Positions 1 to 4,947 of a DNA stretch of 5,013 nucleotides are shown piece after piece. The stretch comes from an uncultured Bacilli bacterium (GTDB lineage: Bacteria > Bacillota_I > Bacilli_A > RF39 > UBA660). The stretch spans positions 1 through 5,013 of the forward strand of contig CALVIK010000062.1 of NCBI GenBank assembly GCA_944329545.1, read 5' to 3'. A program made the translations under genes and the position numbers. The notes under the pieces were generated by a model, which searched no databases, had not been told where the DNA came from, and saw only the letters and a list, made by a program, of their open reading frames with translations. Within the stretch, counting starts at the first letter, position 1. The number at the start of each line of letters is the position of its first letter.

Positions 1-670
1 AATTTAATTTTGAATAATCAACATTGCCTTCACCATCTTTGCCATATACAAAAGCATCTTCACCCTCCATTAAATTGGCGGTTGCAATTGCCGATGGCAT
101 ACTTTTAACACTATCCGGTATTTTTATACTAGTTAAATTATTTTCAGTAAATGCCTCATTAAAAATATTTTCTAATCCTTCATGTAAAATTACACTTTTA
201 AGTTCTGAGAATGTAAATGCTTGATTTGCAATAGTTTTTACACTTCCAGGTATCTCGATACTTTCTAAAGATGTATGAAAAAAAGAGATTTTTCCAATAT
301 ACACAAGAGTATCTGGTAAAAATACTTTTGTAACGGCTTTATTAGTAAATGGACCAATTGCTTCATTTCCCAGCCCAGTTCCATCACCAATCCTAGTAAT
401 AATTAAATTATCAATAGTCTCAGGAATTTTCACCTTATCACCGCACCCAATATCATAATCAATAATCGTACCTGTTCCATCTCCATTATCAGTTATGGTA
501 AAACATTCTTCTGGTGTTTTAACAATATTCCCTTTAGCTGTTATATTTAAATTTGTTTGAAAGGCTGCATAACCTCCCACCATAACAAAAAGAAAACCAA
601 GTAATGAAATTACAATTATTTTTCTTTGCTTTTTTTGCCTTCTTGTTCTTCTATGTCTTCTTATTCTCAT
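1..670 (-). CDS. BspA-like leucine-rich-repeat surface protein, N-terminal part (3' end outside window)
   Basis: Reading leftwards from ATG at 670, an open frame of 223 codons runs off the window edge. Residues 1-17 are a strongly basic cytoplasmic tail (MRIRRHRRTRRQKKQRK). Residues 18-38 form one hydrophobic segment (IIVISLLGFLFVMVGGYAAF), followed by TNLNITAKGNIVK, so it reads as a signal anchor with the rest outside the cell. A short region with CFTITDNGDGTGTI and YDIGCGDKVKIPETI follows (about 56-87). From about 110 come LRR_5/BspA-type repeats with the recurring pattern ItkVfLPdtLvyIgk, SIEIPGSVKTIANQAF, SVILHEGLENIFNEAF and SIKIPDSVKSM. Such proteins are usually adhesins or surface ligands; the partner here is unknown. 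The Shine-Dalgarno is weak (GAGTGG at 676-681, 5 nt before ATG). An upstream ATG at 689 is out of frame. The gene lies directly downstream of an inverted-repeat promoter segment, suggesting phase-variable expression. The family call is confident; the C-terminal part and anchoring are unseen. Confidence 0.88.
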   Translation of the reverse strand, partial: MRIRRHRRTRRQKKQRKIIVISLLGFLFVMVGGYAAFQTNLNITAKGNIVKTPEECFTITDNGDGTGTIIDYDIGCGDKVKIPETIDNLIITRIGDGTGLGNEAIGPFTNKAVTKVFLPDTLVYIGKISFFHTSLESIEIPGSVKTIANQAFTFSELKSVILHEGLENIFNEAFTENNLTSIKIPDSVKSMPSAIATANLMEGEDAFVYGKDGEGNVDYSKLN

Positions 671-688
671 TTTTACCACTCGCTTTCA

Positions 689-717
689 TTAACATAAATT
701 AGGATAATTTATGTTAA
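689..717. repeat. Palindromic recombination-type site 1 (left end of putative invertible segment)
   Basis: This is a perfect palindrome with 12-bp arms around a 5-nt centre: TTAACATAAATT at 689-700, AGGAT at 701-705, AATTTATGTTAA at 706-717. It can equally be read as 11-bp arms around a 7-bp asymmetric centre, TAGGATA (700-706). That is the architecture of simple tyrosine-recombinase sites, where two arms bind recombinase monomers around a 6-8 bp crossover region. A related 29-bp site at 847-875 has the identical TAGGATA centre on the opposite strand and 22 of 29 matching positions. The site lies 18 bp upstream of the LRR-protein start codon and would be in its leader. Alternatively it is an operator for a dimeric repressor, but that would not explain the paired inverted copy. 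Confidence 0.75.
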
Positions 718-857
718 CAAAAATAATCAAAAAAAGCCTTTTTTGCCTTGAATTACAATGATATTTGTTAGTTATTATTATTTTCTAAAAAATATTTAGT
801 GATTGCTTTTTTATCCTTAAATTGATATAATTGTTATGAAATATTTATAGCATAAAA
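707..857. other. Putative invertible promoter segment (phase switch)
   Basis: The DNA between the centres of the two sites (707-857, about 150 bp, including the inner arms) contains no gene. It carries a strong promoter on the plus strand and an A/T-rich filler including an A-run/GCC/T-run at 730-744. Because the two TAGGATA centres are in opposite orientation, recombination between them would invert the segment rather than excise it, mapping each position x to 1564-x. After inversion the promoter would face the LRR-protein gene. A complete tyrosine recombinase gene adjoins the right-hand site. I see no equally good left-facing promoter in the present orientation; the best is TTGATT with an 18-bp gap to TATCCT, which is weak. 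This is inference from sequence architecture. Confidence 0.7.
803..831 (+). promoter_or_regulatory. Extended -10 promoter inside the invertible segment, pointing away from the LRR gene
   Basis: TTGCTT (803-808) is followed after exactly 17 bp by TATAAT (826-831). A TG one base upstream (823-824) makes it an extended -10 promoter, the best in this gap. As given it fires rightwards, into the palindrome at 847-875 and then antisense to the recombinase gene; no plus-strand gene lies downstream before 2071. After inversion it would lie at 733-761 on the minus strand and start transcription near 725, about 55 nt upstream of the LRR-protein ATG. Confidence 0.7.
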
Positions 858-875
858 TATCCTATTTTGTGCTAT
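847..875. repeat. Palindromic recombination-type site 2 (right end of putative invertible segment)
   Basis: The arms ATAGCATAAAAT (847-858) and ATTTTGTGCTAT (864-875) pair with one non-Watson-Crick position around ATCCT (859-863). On the minus strand the centre is TAGGATA (858-864), identical to that of the site at 689-717 but inverted relative to it. Overall 22 of 29 positions agree. The four half-sites give the consensus (T/A)TA(A/G)CA(T/C)AAA(T/A). The site ends 4 bp from the recombinase stop codon, so the recombinase gene physically abuts its probable substrate. Confidence 0.75.
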
Positions 876-881
876 TTTTTT
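847..881 (+). terminator. Possible intrinsic terminator formed by site 2 plus a T-run
   Basis: On the plus strand the 12-bp stem of site 2 is followed at once by T-run 875-881, the layout of a Rho-independent terminator, although the stem is AU-rich and weak. It would stop transcripts from the internal promoter at 803-831 before they run antisense through the recombinase gene. On the minus strand no U-tract follows the stem, so recombinase transcripts would not be stopped here. Confidence 0.45.
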
Positions 882-1833
882 ATACATAAACGGTCTTTTT
901 TACAAATTTAGTTGCTTTTTCTATTGATTTTTTCTTCATATCATAAGATGGATGTACATACAATTTTAAAGTTATTTCTACTGATGAATGTCCTAATATT
1001 TCACTTAAGGTTTTAGGGTCCATACCTGATTCAATACTTCTAGTTGCAAAAGTATGTCTTAATGTATGAAATTTTAAATGCTCAATTTCACATTTTTTTA
1101 ATGTTCTTTCGTAAAAAGATTCAAACAAACGTGGATCGTATAGTTTTTCACTTTCTGATAATATATAATAATTATCGTTACTTTTTAATTTTTTTAATAA
1201 TGGTATTAAAAAGTCTGGCAAAGGTATTACTCTCGATGAACTCTCACTTTTAGGTGTACTTGATATTAAAGTTGTCTTTTTATCACTATTTTGGTCGGGA
1301 TTTTTTATTCTTTGAATTGTTTTATTTATATTTACTGACTTTTTACTAAAATCAATATCTTTCCACTTTAAGCCACTAGCTTCACCAACTCTAATTCCTG
1401 TATACATACACATTAAAAGTACTAATTTTCTAACATTTATTTCTTCCATAAGATAACTATCTATTTTTCTTTGTTCCCTTTTGGTAAAAACAATTATATT
1501 ATTTTTACCGCCTTTAAATTTAATTTTTCTTAAATCAATATATGAACAATAATTTAAGCTATAAGCTATTTCCAAAGTACTTTTAATAATCCCAAAAACT
1601 GATTTTCTAACTGAAATACTCATTTTACTAATTTTTCCTCTTTTAAAAAATTCAATTATTTCATCTTTTTTTATTTCACTACATTTAATAGTTCCAAGTG
1701 TATCTTTTATAAATGAATCTATCAAGCTTTCATAGCGCTGGCTAGATTGAATTTTAACATCATCTCTTTTTTCCTCTAGCCACATTTCTAATATTTGATT
1801 AAATGTACAATTTTTATTTTGAAGATTTTCCAT
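880..1833 (-). CDS. Tyrosine recombinase / DNA invertase-type integrase
   Basis: This 317-residue tyrosine-type site-specific recombinase cuts and rejoins DNA through a phosphotyrosine intermediate. ATG at 1833 is chosen because AGGAGGT (1841-1847) lies 7 nt upstream; a GTG at 1842, which would add three residues, falls inside that Shine-Dalgarno. Residues about 10-90 form the helical SAM-like core-binding domain (FNQILEMWLEEKRDD onwards). Residues about 115-317 are the catalytic domain with the full set: Arg148 (YTGIRVGEASGL), Lys195 in the hairpin (TPKSESSSR), His256 and Arg259 (HTLRHTFATR), His282 (ILGHSS) and nucleophile Tyr292 (LKLYVHP). No obvious extra arm-type N-terminal domain is present, and the size is near XerC/XerD, fitting short two-armed sites. 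It abuts the inverted site pair at 689-875 and no phage or conjugation genes are visible, so a role as the switch invertase is inferred. A remnant integrase of a mobile element is the alternative. Confidence 0.93.
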   Translation of the reverse strand: MENLQNKNCTFNQILEMWLEEKRDDVKIQSSQRYESLIDSFIKDTLGTIKCSEIKKDEIIEFFKRGKISKMSISVRKSVFGIIKSTLEIAYSLNYCSYIDLRKIKFKGGKNNIIVFTKREQRKIDSYLMEEINVRKLVLLMCMYTGIRVGEASGLKWKDIDFSKKSVNINKTIQRIKNPDQNSDKKTTLISSTPKSESSSRVIPLPDFLIPLLKKLKSNDNYYILSESEKLYDPRLFESFYERTLKKCEIEHLKFHTLRHTFATRSIESGMDPKTLSEILGHSSVEITLKLYVHPSYDMKKKSIEKATKFVKKTVYV

Positions 1834-1854
1834 CTTCACCACCTCCTATAAAAT

Positions 1855-1882
1855 TTTATATCAAAAAAAATGTTATCGCTAA
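1855..1882 (-). promoter_or_regulatory. Possible recombinase promoter with extended -10
   Basis: On the minus strand TGATATAAA carries TATAAA (1860 down to 1855) with a TG extension, and a poor -35 TTAGCG (1882 down to 1877) lies 16 bp upstream. Transcription would begin close to 1848, giving a leader of about 15 nt that starts just before the AGGAGGT Shine-Dalgarno. The -35 region lies inside the inverted repeat 1866-1905, so a protein bound there could regulate it. Confidence 0.35.
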
Positions 1883-1905
1883 CAGTACTTGCTAATAACA
1901 TTTTT
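1866..1905. repeat. Inverted repeat upstream of the recombinase gene
   Basis: Perfect 11-bp arms AAAAATGTTAT (1866-1876) and ATAACATTTTT (1895-1905) enclose 18 nt that hold a GCTAACA (1878-1884) / GCTAATA (1891-1897) near-repeat and an AGTACT palindrome. On the minus strand the hairpin is followed by eight T residues (1863-1870), so it could act as a terminator or attenuator in the recombinase leader, or as an operator if transcription starts downstream of it. The TAACAT motif also occurs in the arms of the site at 689-717, but facing the other way. Confidence 0.5.
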
Positions 1906-2012
1906 ATTTATTAAAAGCTAAAATTCAATAATACTTAATTGCATTTCAGACTAAATATAAAATTTATTAAAATAAATCATAGAACATATAATTACTTTAT
2001 ATTAATTAATTA

Positions 2013-2042
2013 TAGACAATATTACCTTAAATTTTTCATTAT
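2013..2042 (+). promoter_or_regulatory. Candidate promoter of the catalase-like gene
   Basis: TAGACA (2013-2018) is separated by 18 bp from CATTAT (2037-2042), which would start transcription near 2049 and give a leader of about 22 nt. A competing candidate is the perfect TATAAT at 1987-1992 with a poor -35 (TTATTA at 1964-1969). The region is so AT-rich that neither is secure. I see no obvious sigma-E-like element of the type expected for a sporulation coat gene. Confidence 0.25.
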
Positions 2043-2070
2043 TTTTGAAATTTTTGTTATTCTCAACGAG

Positions 2071-2628
2071 ATGAACATTACCTCTATATCCCGTCGTTAT
2101 CCCAATAAAACAAAACAAATCAACAATATTTTCGTTGTGTGTCAAACTATATCGGCGAGTGAGCTAGCTGCAGCTTGGCAATATTTAGATCAAAGATACA
2201 ATATGCCAGATGAAAGAGGTAAAGCTCTTTTGACTGATATTGGAACGGAAGAACTTGCTCATGTAGAAATAATTTCCGCTATGTTATATCAACTCATGAA
2301 AGGGGCTACCGTAGAAGAATTAAAAGCCGCCGGTCTTGGTGAGCATTATGCTACTTATGGTATGGATTTATTCCCATCAGATTCTTTCGGTAATCCATTT
2401 AATATGACATACATTAAAGTATCTGGTGATTATATTGCTGATATAGAAAGTAATATGGGAGCTGAACAACGGGCTAGAGCAACTTATGAACACTTAATGG
2501 ATTTAACTAATGATCCTGATGTATTAGGACCACTAGCATTTTTAAGAGAAAGAGAAATTGTTCATTATCAAAGATTTAAGGAACTACGCGATCATTATTT
2601 AAAAATGAAAGAAAAAAACAATGCTTGA
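2071..2628 (+). CDS. cotJC: Small di-manganese catalase / CotJC-like protein
   Basis: This ferritin-like four-helix-bundle protein is homologous to CotJC and bacterial manganese catalases, which dismute hydrogen peroxide at a two-Mn centre in the cytoplasm or spore coat. From ATG 2071 it is 185 residues, close to B. subtilis CotJC. The metal ligands expected from the family are visible: Glu31 (SELAAAWQYL), Glu61 and His64 (DIGTEELAHVEII), Glu132 (GAEQRARATYEHL) and His165 (REREIVHYQRF). The 33-residue spacing of the last two matches the family. The frame stays open upstream to a TTG at 1939, but that stretch is low-complexity AT-rich DNA without homology. ATG 2071 has no clear Shine-Dalgarno, so the start is not firm. 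The first 30 residues (SRRYPNKTKQINN, then CQTISAS) are unusual; the family normally has a YGG..GEL stretch before the first ligand. No cotJA or cotJB is adjacent, so a stand-alone peroxide-defence role is as likely as a coat role. The family is secure; the symbol is by homology. Confidence 0.85.
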   Translation: MNITSISRRYPNKTKQINNIFVVCQTISASELAAAWQYLDQRYNMPDERGKALLTDIGTEELAHVEIISAMLYQLMKGATVEELKAAGLGEHYATYGMDLFPSDSFGNPFNMTYIKVSGDYIADIESNMGAEQRARATYEHLMDLTNDPDVLGPLAFLREREIVHYQRFKELRDHYLKMKEKNNA

Positions 2629-2650
2629 TTTTTCAAGCGCTGTTTTTTTT
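2618..2650 (+). terminator. Rho-independent terminator of the catalase-like gene
   Basis: GCTTGA (2623-2628, which contains the TGA stop codon) pairs with TCAAGC (2633-2638) across a TTTT loop. A T-G wobble, one mismatch and the ACA/TGT pairing extend the stem, and eight T residues follow (2643-2650). The outer A-run 2612-2618 opposite the T-run makes it potentially bidirectional. Confidence 0.85.
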
Positions 2651-2936
2651 AATTTCAATTTAATTTGTGTAAATATAATTTTATTATTGTATAATTTTTT
2701 TCAATTCGCCAAATGTTTTTTAGCAATTATAATATTATTTGGTTAAATTTATTATATGCTTATTTTATAAATTTAATGCAAAGGTTTTTATGATAAAATT
2801 TTTTAACATTATTAGACATTTTATGTCATCTTATAAATATAAGTATCTTAAATTTTAAATAAACTTACAAATAATCTATAACAAGAAAATTATAAAAATA
2901 TAATTTTACTTATATACAAAGTAACATTTATAAAAA
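2651..2936. other. AT-rich gene-free gap between convergent genes
   Basis: Nearly 290 bp of extremely AT-rich DNA lie between the catalase terminator and the TypA stop codon. I see no credible gene or RNA in it. It contains an all-A/T 9-bp inverted repeat (AAAATTATA 2886-2894 and TATAATTTT 2899-2907, loop AAAA), which is the nearest thing to a minus-strand TypA terminator, although no clean T-run follows. There is also a small GACAT/ATGTC palindrome at 2815-2827. Neither stands out against the base composition. Confidence 0.5.
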
Positions 2937-4751
2937 TTAATTCTTTTTCTTGTTGTCATATTTTTTACGATCATTAGTATTTAGAATTTTCTTTCTTAAC
3001 CGAAAACTAATTGGTGTTACTTCAACAAGTTCATCTTCATTAATATAATCAAGACAAACTTCAAGACTCATTTCCCGCGGCCTTTTTAAAACAACAGTAT
3101 GATCTTTAGTAGCGCTTCTCGTATTTGTTAAATTTTTACTCTTAACTACATTAACTGCTAAATCATTATCGTGATTATTTTCACCAACAATCATTCCCTC
3201 ATACACTTCAGTACCCGGTTCAATAAACATAATACCTCTATCTTCTAAAGCCCCCAAAGCATAAGCTGTTGCTTTACCATTTTCCATTGAAACTAAAACA
3301 CCGTTTTTGCGTTTACCAACTTCACTAGGCATCATTGGCGCATACTCTTTAAATGTGTGGCTTAAAATACCATAGCCTTTAGTTAAAGTCATAAATTCTG
3401 TCATAAAACCAATTAATCCTCTGGAAGGAATAGTATAAATAAGCTTTGTATGGCCAGATTTACTAAGCATATTTTCCATATTACCACCACGATGACCTAA
3501 AAGTTCAATAACCGGACCAACATATTCTTCTGGCACTTCAATATCGACATCTTCATACGGTTCACATTTAGTACCATTTATTTCTTTAACAATAATTTCA
3601 GGTTTAGATACTTGAAGTTCATACCCCTCTCTTCGCATATTTTCAATTAAAATAGACAAATGAAGTTCTCCACGCCCTGAAACCATCCATGATTCTGAAT
3701 CAAGTTGTCTTACTTTTAAAGACACATCTTTTTCCGTTTCTTTTAATAAACGTTCTTCGATTTTTCTGGCTGTTAACAATTTACCTTCTTTTCCACAAAA
3801 CGGACTAGTATTAACGCCAAAAGCCATTTGTAATGTTGGCTCATCAATTCTAAGAAGTGATAAAGGGTCTTCTTTACCGATTTCACAAACCGTTTCACCA
3901 ACTGAAATATCTGGAAGACCAGCTATTGCCACAATATCACCGGCTACAGCTTCCTTCACTTCAATTTTATTTAAACCATAATAACCAAAAATTTTTTGAA
4001 TTCTAAACTGTTTAAATGAGCCATCTAAACGGACACAAGAAACAAGTTCGCCCACTTTAAGTTTTCCTCTTTTGACAAGTCCTATACCCATTCTCCCCAC
4101 AAAATCATTATAATCAAGTAAGGCTGGTTGAAATTGCAAAGTTCCATTGATATCCACTTTTGGAGCTGGAATATAATTAATAACCGCATCTAAAATCGGA
4201 TCCATGGTTTCTTTTTGGGTACTTATATCAGGATCTAAACTAGATGTTCCATTTATTGCTGAAGCATAAATGACTGGAAAATCTAATTGTTCGATACTAG
4301 CATCAAGTTCGATAAACAAATCAAGAACTTCATCAACCACTTCTTTAGGTCTTGCTGAATCTTTATCTATTTTATTAACGACAACTATTGGTGTTACTCC
4401 AGCAGCTAAAGCCTTTTTTAAAACAAATCTAGTCTGAGGCATTGTTCCTTCATAAGCGTCAACAACAAGCAATACCCCATCAACCATATTCATAATTCTT
4501 TCAACTTCCCCACCAAAATCGGCGTGACCTGGAGTATCTAAAATATTAATACGAACACCTTTATAATCAATAGCCGTTGTTTTAGCTAAAATAGTGATGC
4601 CGCGCTCTCTTTCTATATCATTAGAATCCATAGCTCTTGTTTGCACTTCTTCATTTTCTCTAAAAGTGCCAGACATTTGTAATAATTTATCAACAAGTGT
4701 CGTTTTTCCGTGGTCAACATGAGCAATTATCGCAATATTTCTTTTTTCCAT
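2937..4751 (-). CDS. typA: Ribosome-associated translational GTPase TypA/BipA
   Basis: TypA (BipA) is an EF-G/LepA-family GTPase that binds the ribosome and supports 50S assembly and growth under cold or other stress. The protein has 604 residues from ATG 4751, matching the usual 600-615. That ATG is preferred to a TTG at 4781 because GAGAGG (4760-4765) lies 8 nt upstream and homology begins with MEKRNIAIIAHVDHGKTT. The GTPase motifs are complete: G1 AHVDHGKT (10-17), switch I ERERGITI (47-54), G3 DTPGH (72-76), G4 NKID (126-129) and G5 SA (164-165). Domain II follows (about 205-300), then the EF-G-III/V-like domains (from about 305, with SRGLIGFMTEFMTLTKGYG). The TypA-specific C-terminal domain ends with NEDELVEVTPISFRLRKKIL and a Lys/Asn-rich tail. 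It is a single-gene unit, convergent with the catalase gene and divergent from the exchanger gene. No key residue is missing. Confidence 0.97.
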   Translation of the reverse strand: MEKRNIAIIAHVDHGKTTLVDKLLQMSGTFRENEEVQTRAMDSNDIERERGITILAKTTAIDYKGVRINILDTPGHADFGGEVERIMNMVDGVLLVVDAYEGTMPQTRFVLKKALAAGVTPIVVVNKIDKDSARPKEVVDEVLDLFIELDASIEQLDFPVIYASAINGTSSLDPDISTQKETMDPILDAVINYIPAPKVDINGTLQFQPALLDYNDFVGRMGIGLVKRGKLKVGELVSCVRLDGSFKQFRIQKIFGYYGLNKIEVKEAVAGDIVAIAGLPDISVGETVCEIGKEDPLSLLRIDEPTLQMAFGVNTSPFCGKEGKLLTARKIEERLLKETEKDVSLKVRQLDSESWMVSGRGELHLSILIENMRREGYELQVSKPEIIVKEINGTKCEPYEDVDIEVPEEYVGPVIELLGHRGGNMENMLSKSGHTKLIYTIPSRGLIGFMTEFMTLTKGYGILSHTFKEYAPMMPSEVGKRKNGVLVSMENGKATAYALGALEDRGIMFIEPGTEVYEGMIVGENNHDNDLAVNVVKSKNLTNTRSATKDHTVVLKRPREMSLEVCLDYINEDELVEVTPISFRLRKKILNTNDRKKYDNKKKN

Positions 4752-4780
4752 ATATAAAACCTCTCTTTTTACACCTGTCA

Positions 4781-4810
4781 ATTATAACACTTATATATGT
4801 TAAAAGTCAA
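4781..4810 (-). promoter_or_regulatory. Promoter of typA
   Basis: On the minus strand TTGACT (4810 down to 4805) is followed by 18 bp and a perfect TATAAT (4786 down to 4781). Transcription would start near 4774, giving a leader of about 23 nt that holds the GAGAGG ribosome-binding site. A TTGACA at 4781-4776 is too close to the start codon to be a -35 element. Confidence 0.75.
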
Positions 4811-4821
4811 AAAGTTTTTAC

Positions 4822-4901
4822 AAAAAAACTACTAAAAACATGATATGAATCCCGTTCCTTGAACTTAGAAATGAGGTTCATATCAAAAGAATAGTTTTTT
4901 T
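4822..4901. repeat. Nested two-stem inverted repeat between divergent promoters
   Basis: An 80-bp element has an outer perfect 10-bp pair, AAAAAAACTA (4822-4831) with TAGTTTTTTT (4892-4901). Its inner perfect 9-bp pair is TGATATGAA (4841-4849) with TTCATATCA (4877-4885). The 27-nt apical part (4850-4876) is the GC-richest stretch nearby and can extend the stem with CCCGTT against AATGAGG. Both strands end in seven T residues, so it is a potential terminator in either direction, yet it sits upstream of both divergent promoters (4781-4810 minus and 4904-4932 plus). It may be a small structured RNA, an insulating terminator or a dispersed repeat element. I do not recognise a known riboswitch class. 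Confidence 0.6.
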
Positions 4902-4903
4902 AT

Positions 4904-4932
4904 TTGACTTAAAAATAGAAAAATAGTATATT
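4904..4932 (+). promoter_or_regulatory. Promoter of the exchanger-like gene
   Basis: TTGACT (4904-4909) is followed by exactly 17 bp and TATATT (4927-4932), a near-consensus vegetative promoter. The start would fall around 4937-4940, so the leader is only about 10 nt and begins at the ribosome-binding site. The -35 hexamer is the same as that of typA on the other strand. Confidence 0.65.
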
Positions 4933-4947
4933 TATTACGGTGATTAT

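Noticed and set aside
24..224. Plus-strand open frame of 66 codons
   Set aside because: It lies antisense inside the LRR-protein gene, whose frame is clearly coding on the other strand; no ribosome-binding site or recognisable motif.
689..717. Site-1 palindrome as a simple intrinsic terminator
   Set aside because: No T-run follows it on either strand and it lies just upstream of a start codon rather than after a gene.
689..875. Interpretation of the palindrome pair as attL/attR of an integrated element
   Set aside because: The identical centres are inverted, so recombination would flip rather than excise the segment, and the roughly 150 bp between them holds no cargo.
1044..1253. Plus-strand open frame of 69 codons
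   Set aside because: It is antisense to the conserved catalytic domain of the recombinase and has no family resemblance.
1939..2070. N-terminal extension of the catalase-like protein from a TTG codon
   Set aside because: The 44 extra residues are Ile/Tyr/Asn/Phe-rich translation of AT-rich DNA without homology; the 185-residue product from ATG 2071 already matches family length.
2709..2742. CCAAAT ... ATTTGG inverted repeat
   Set aside because: Only 6 bp of pairing around a 22-nt loop, with no downstream T-run or link to a gene.
2815..2827. GACAT/ATGTC small palindrome and other short A/T inverted repeats in 2651-2936
   Set aside because: Stems are short or purely A/T and expected by chance at this base composition.
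4752..4781. Upstream TTG start for TypA adding 10 residues
   Set aside because: The extension covers the Shine-Dalgarno GAGAGG; ATG 4751 has ideal spacing and begins where family homology begins.
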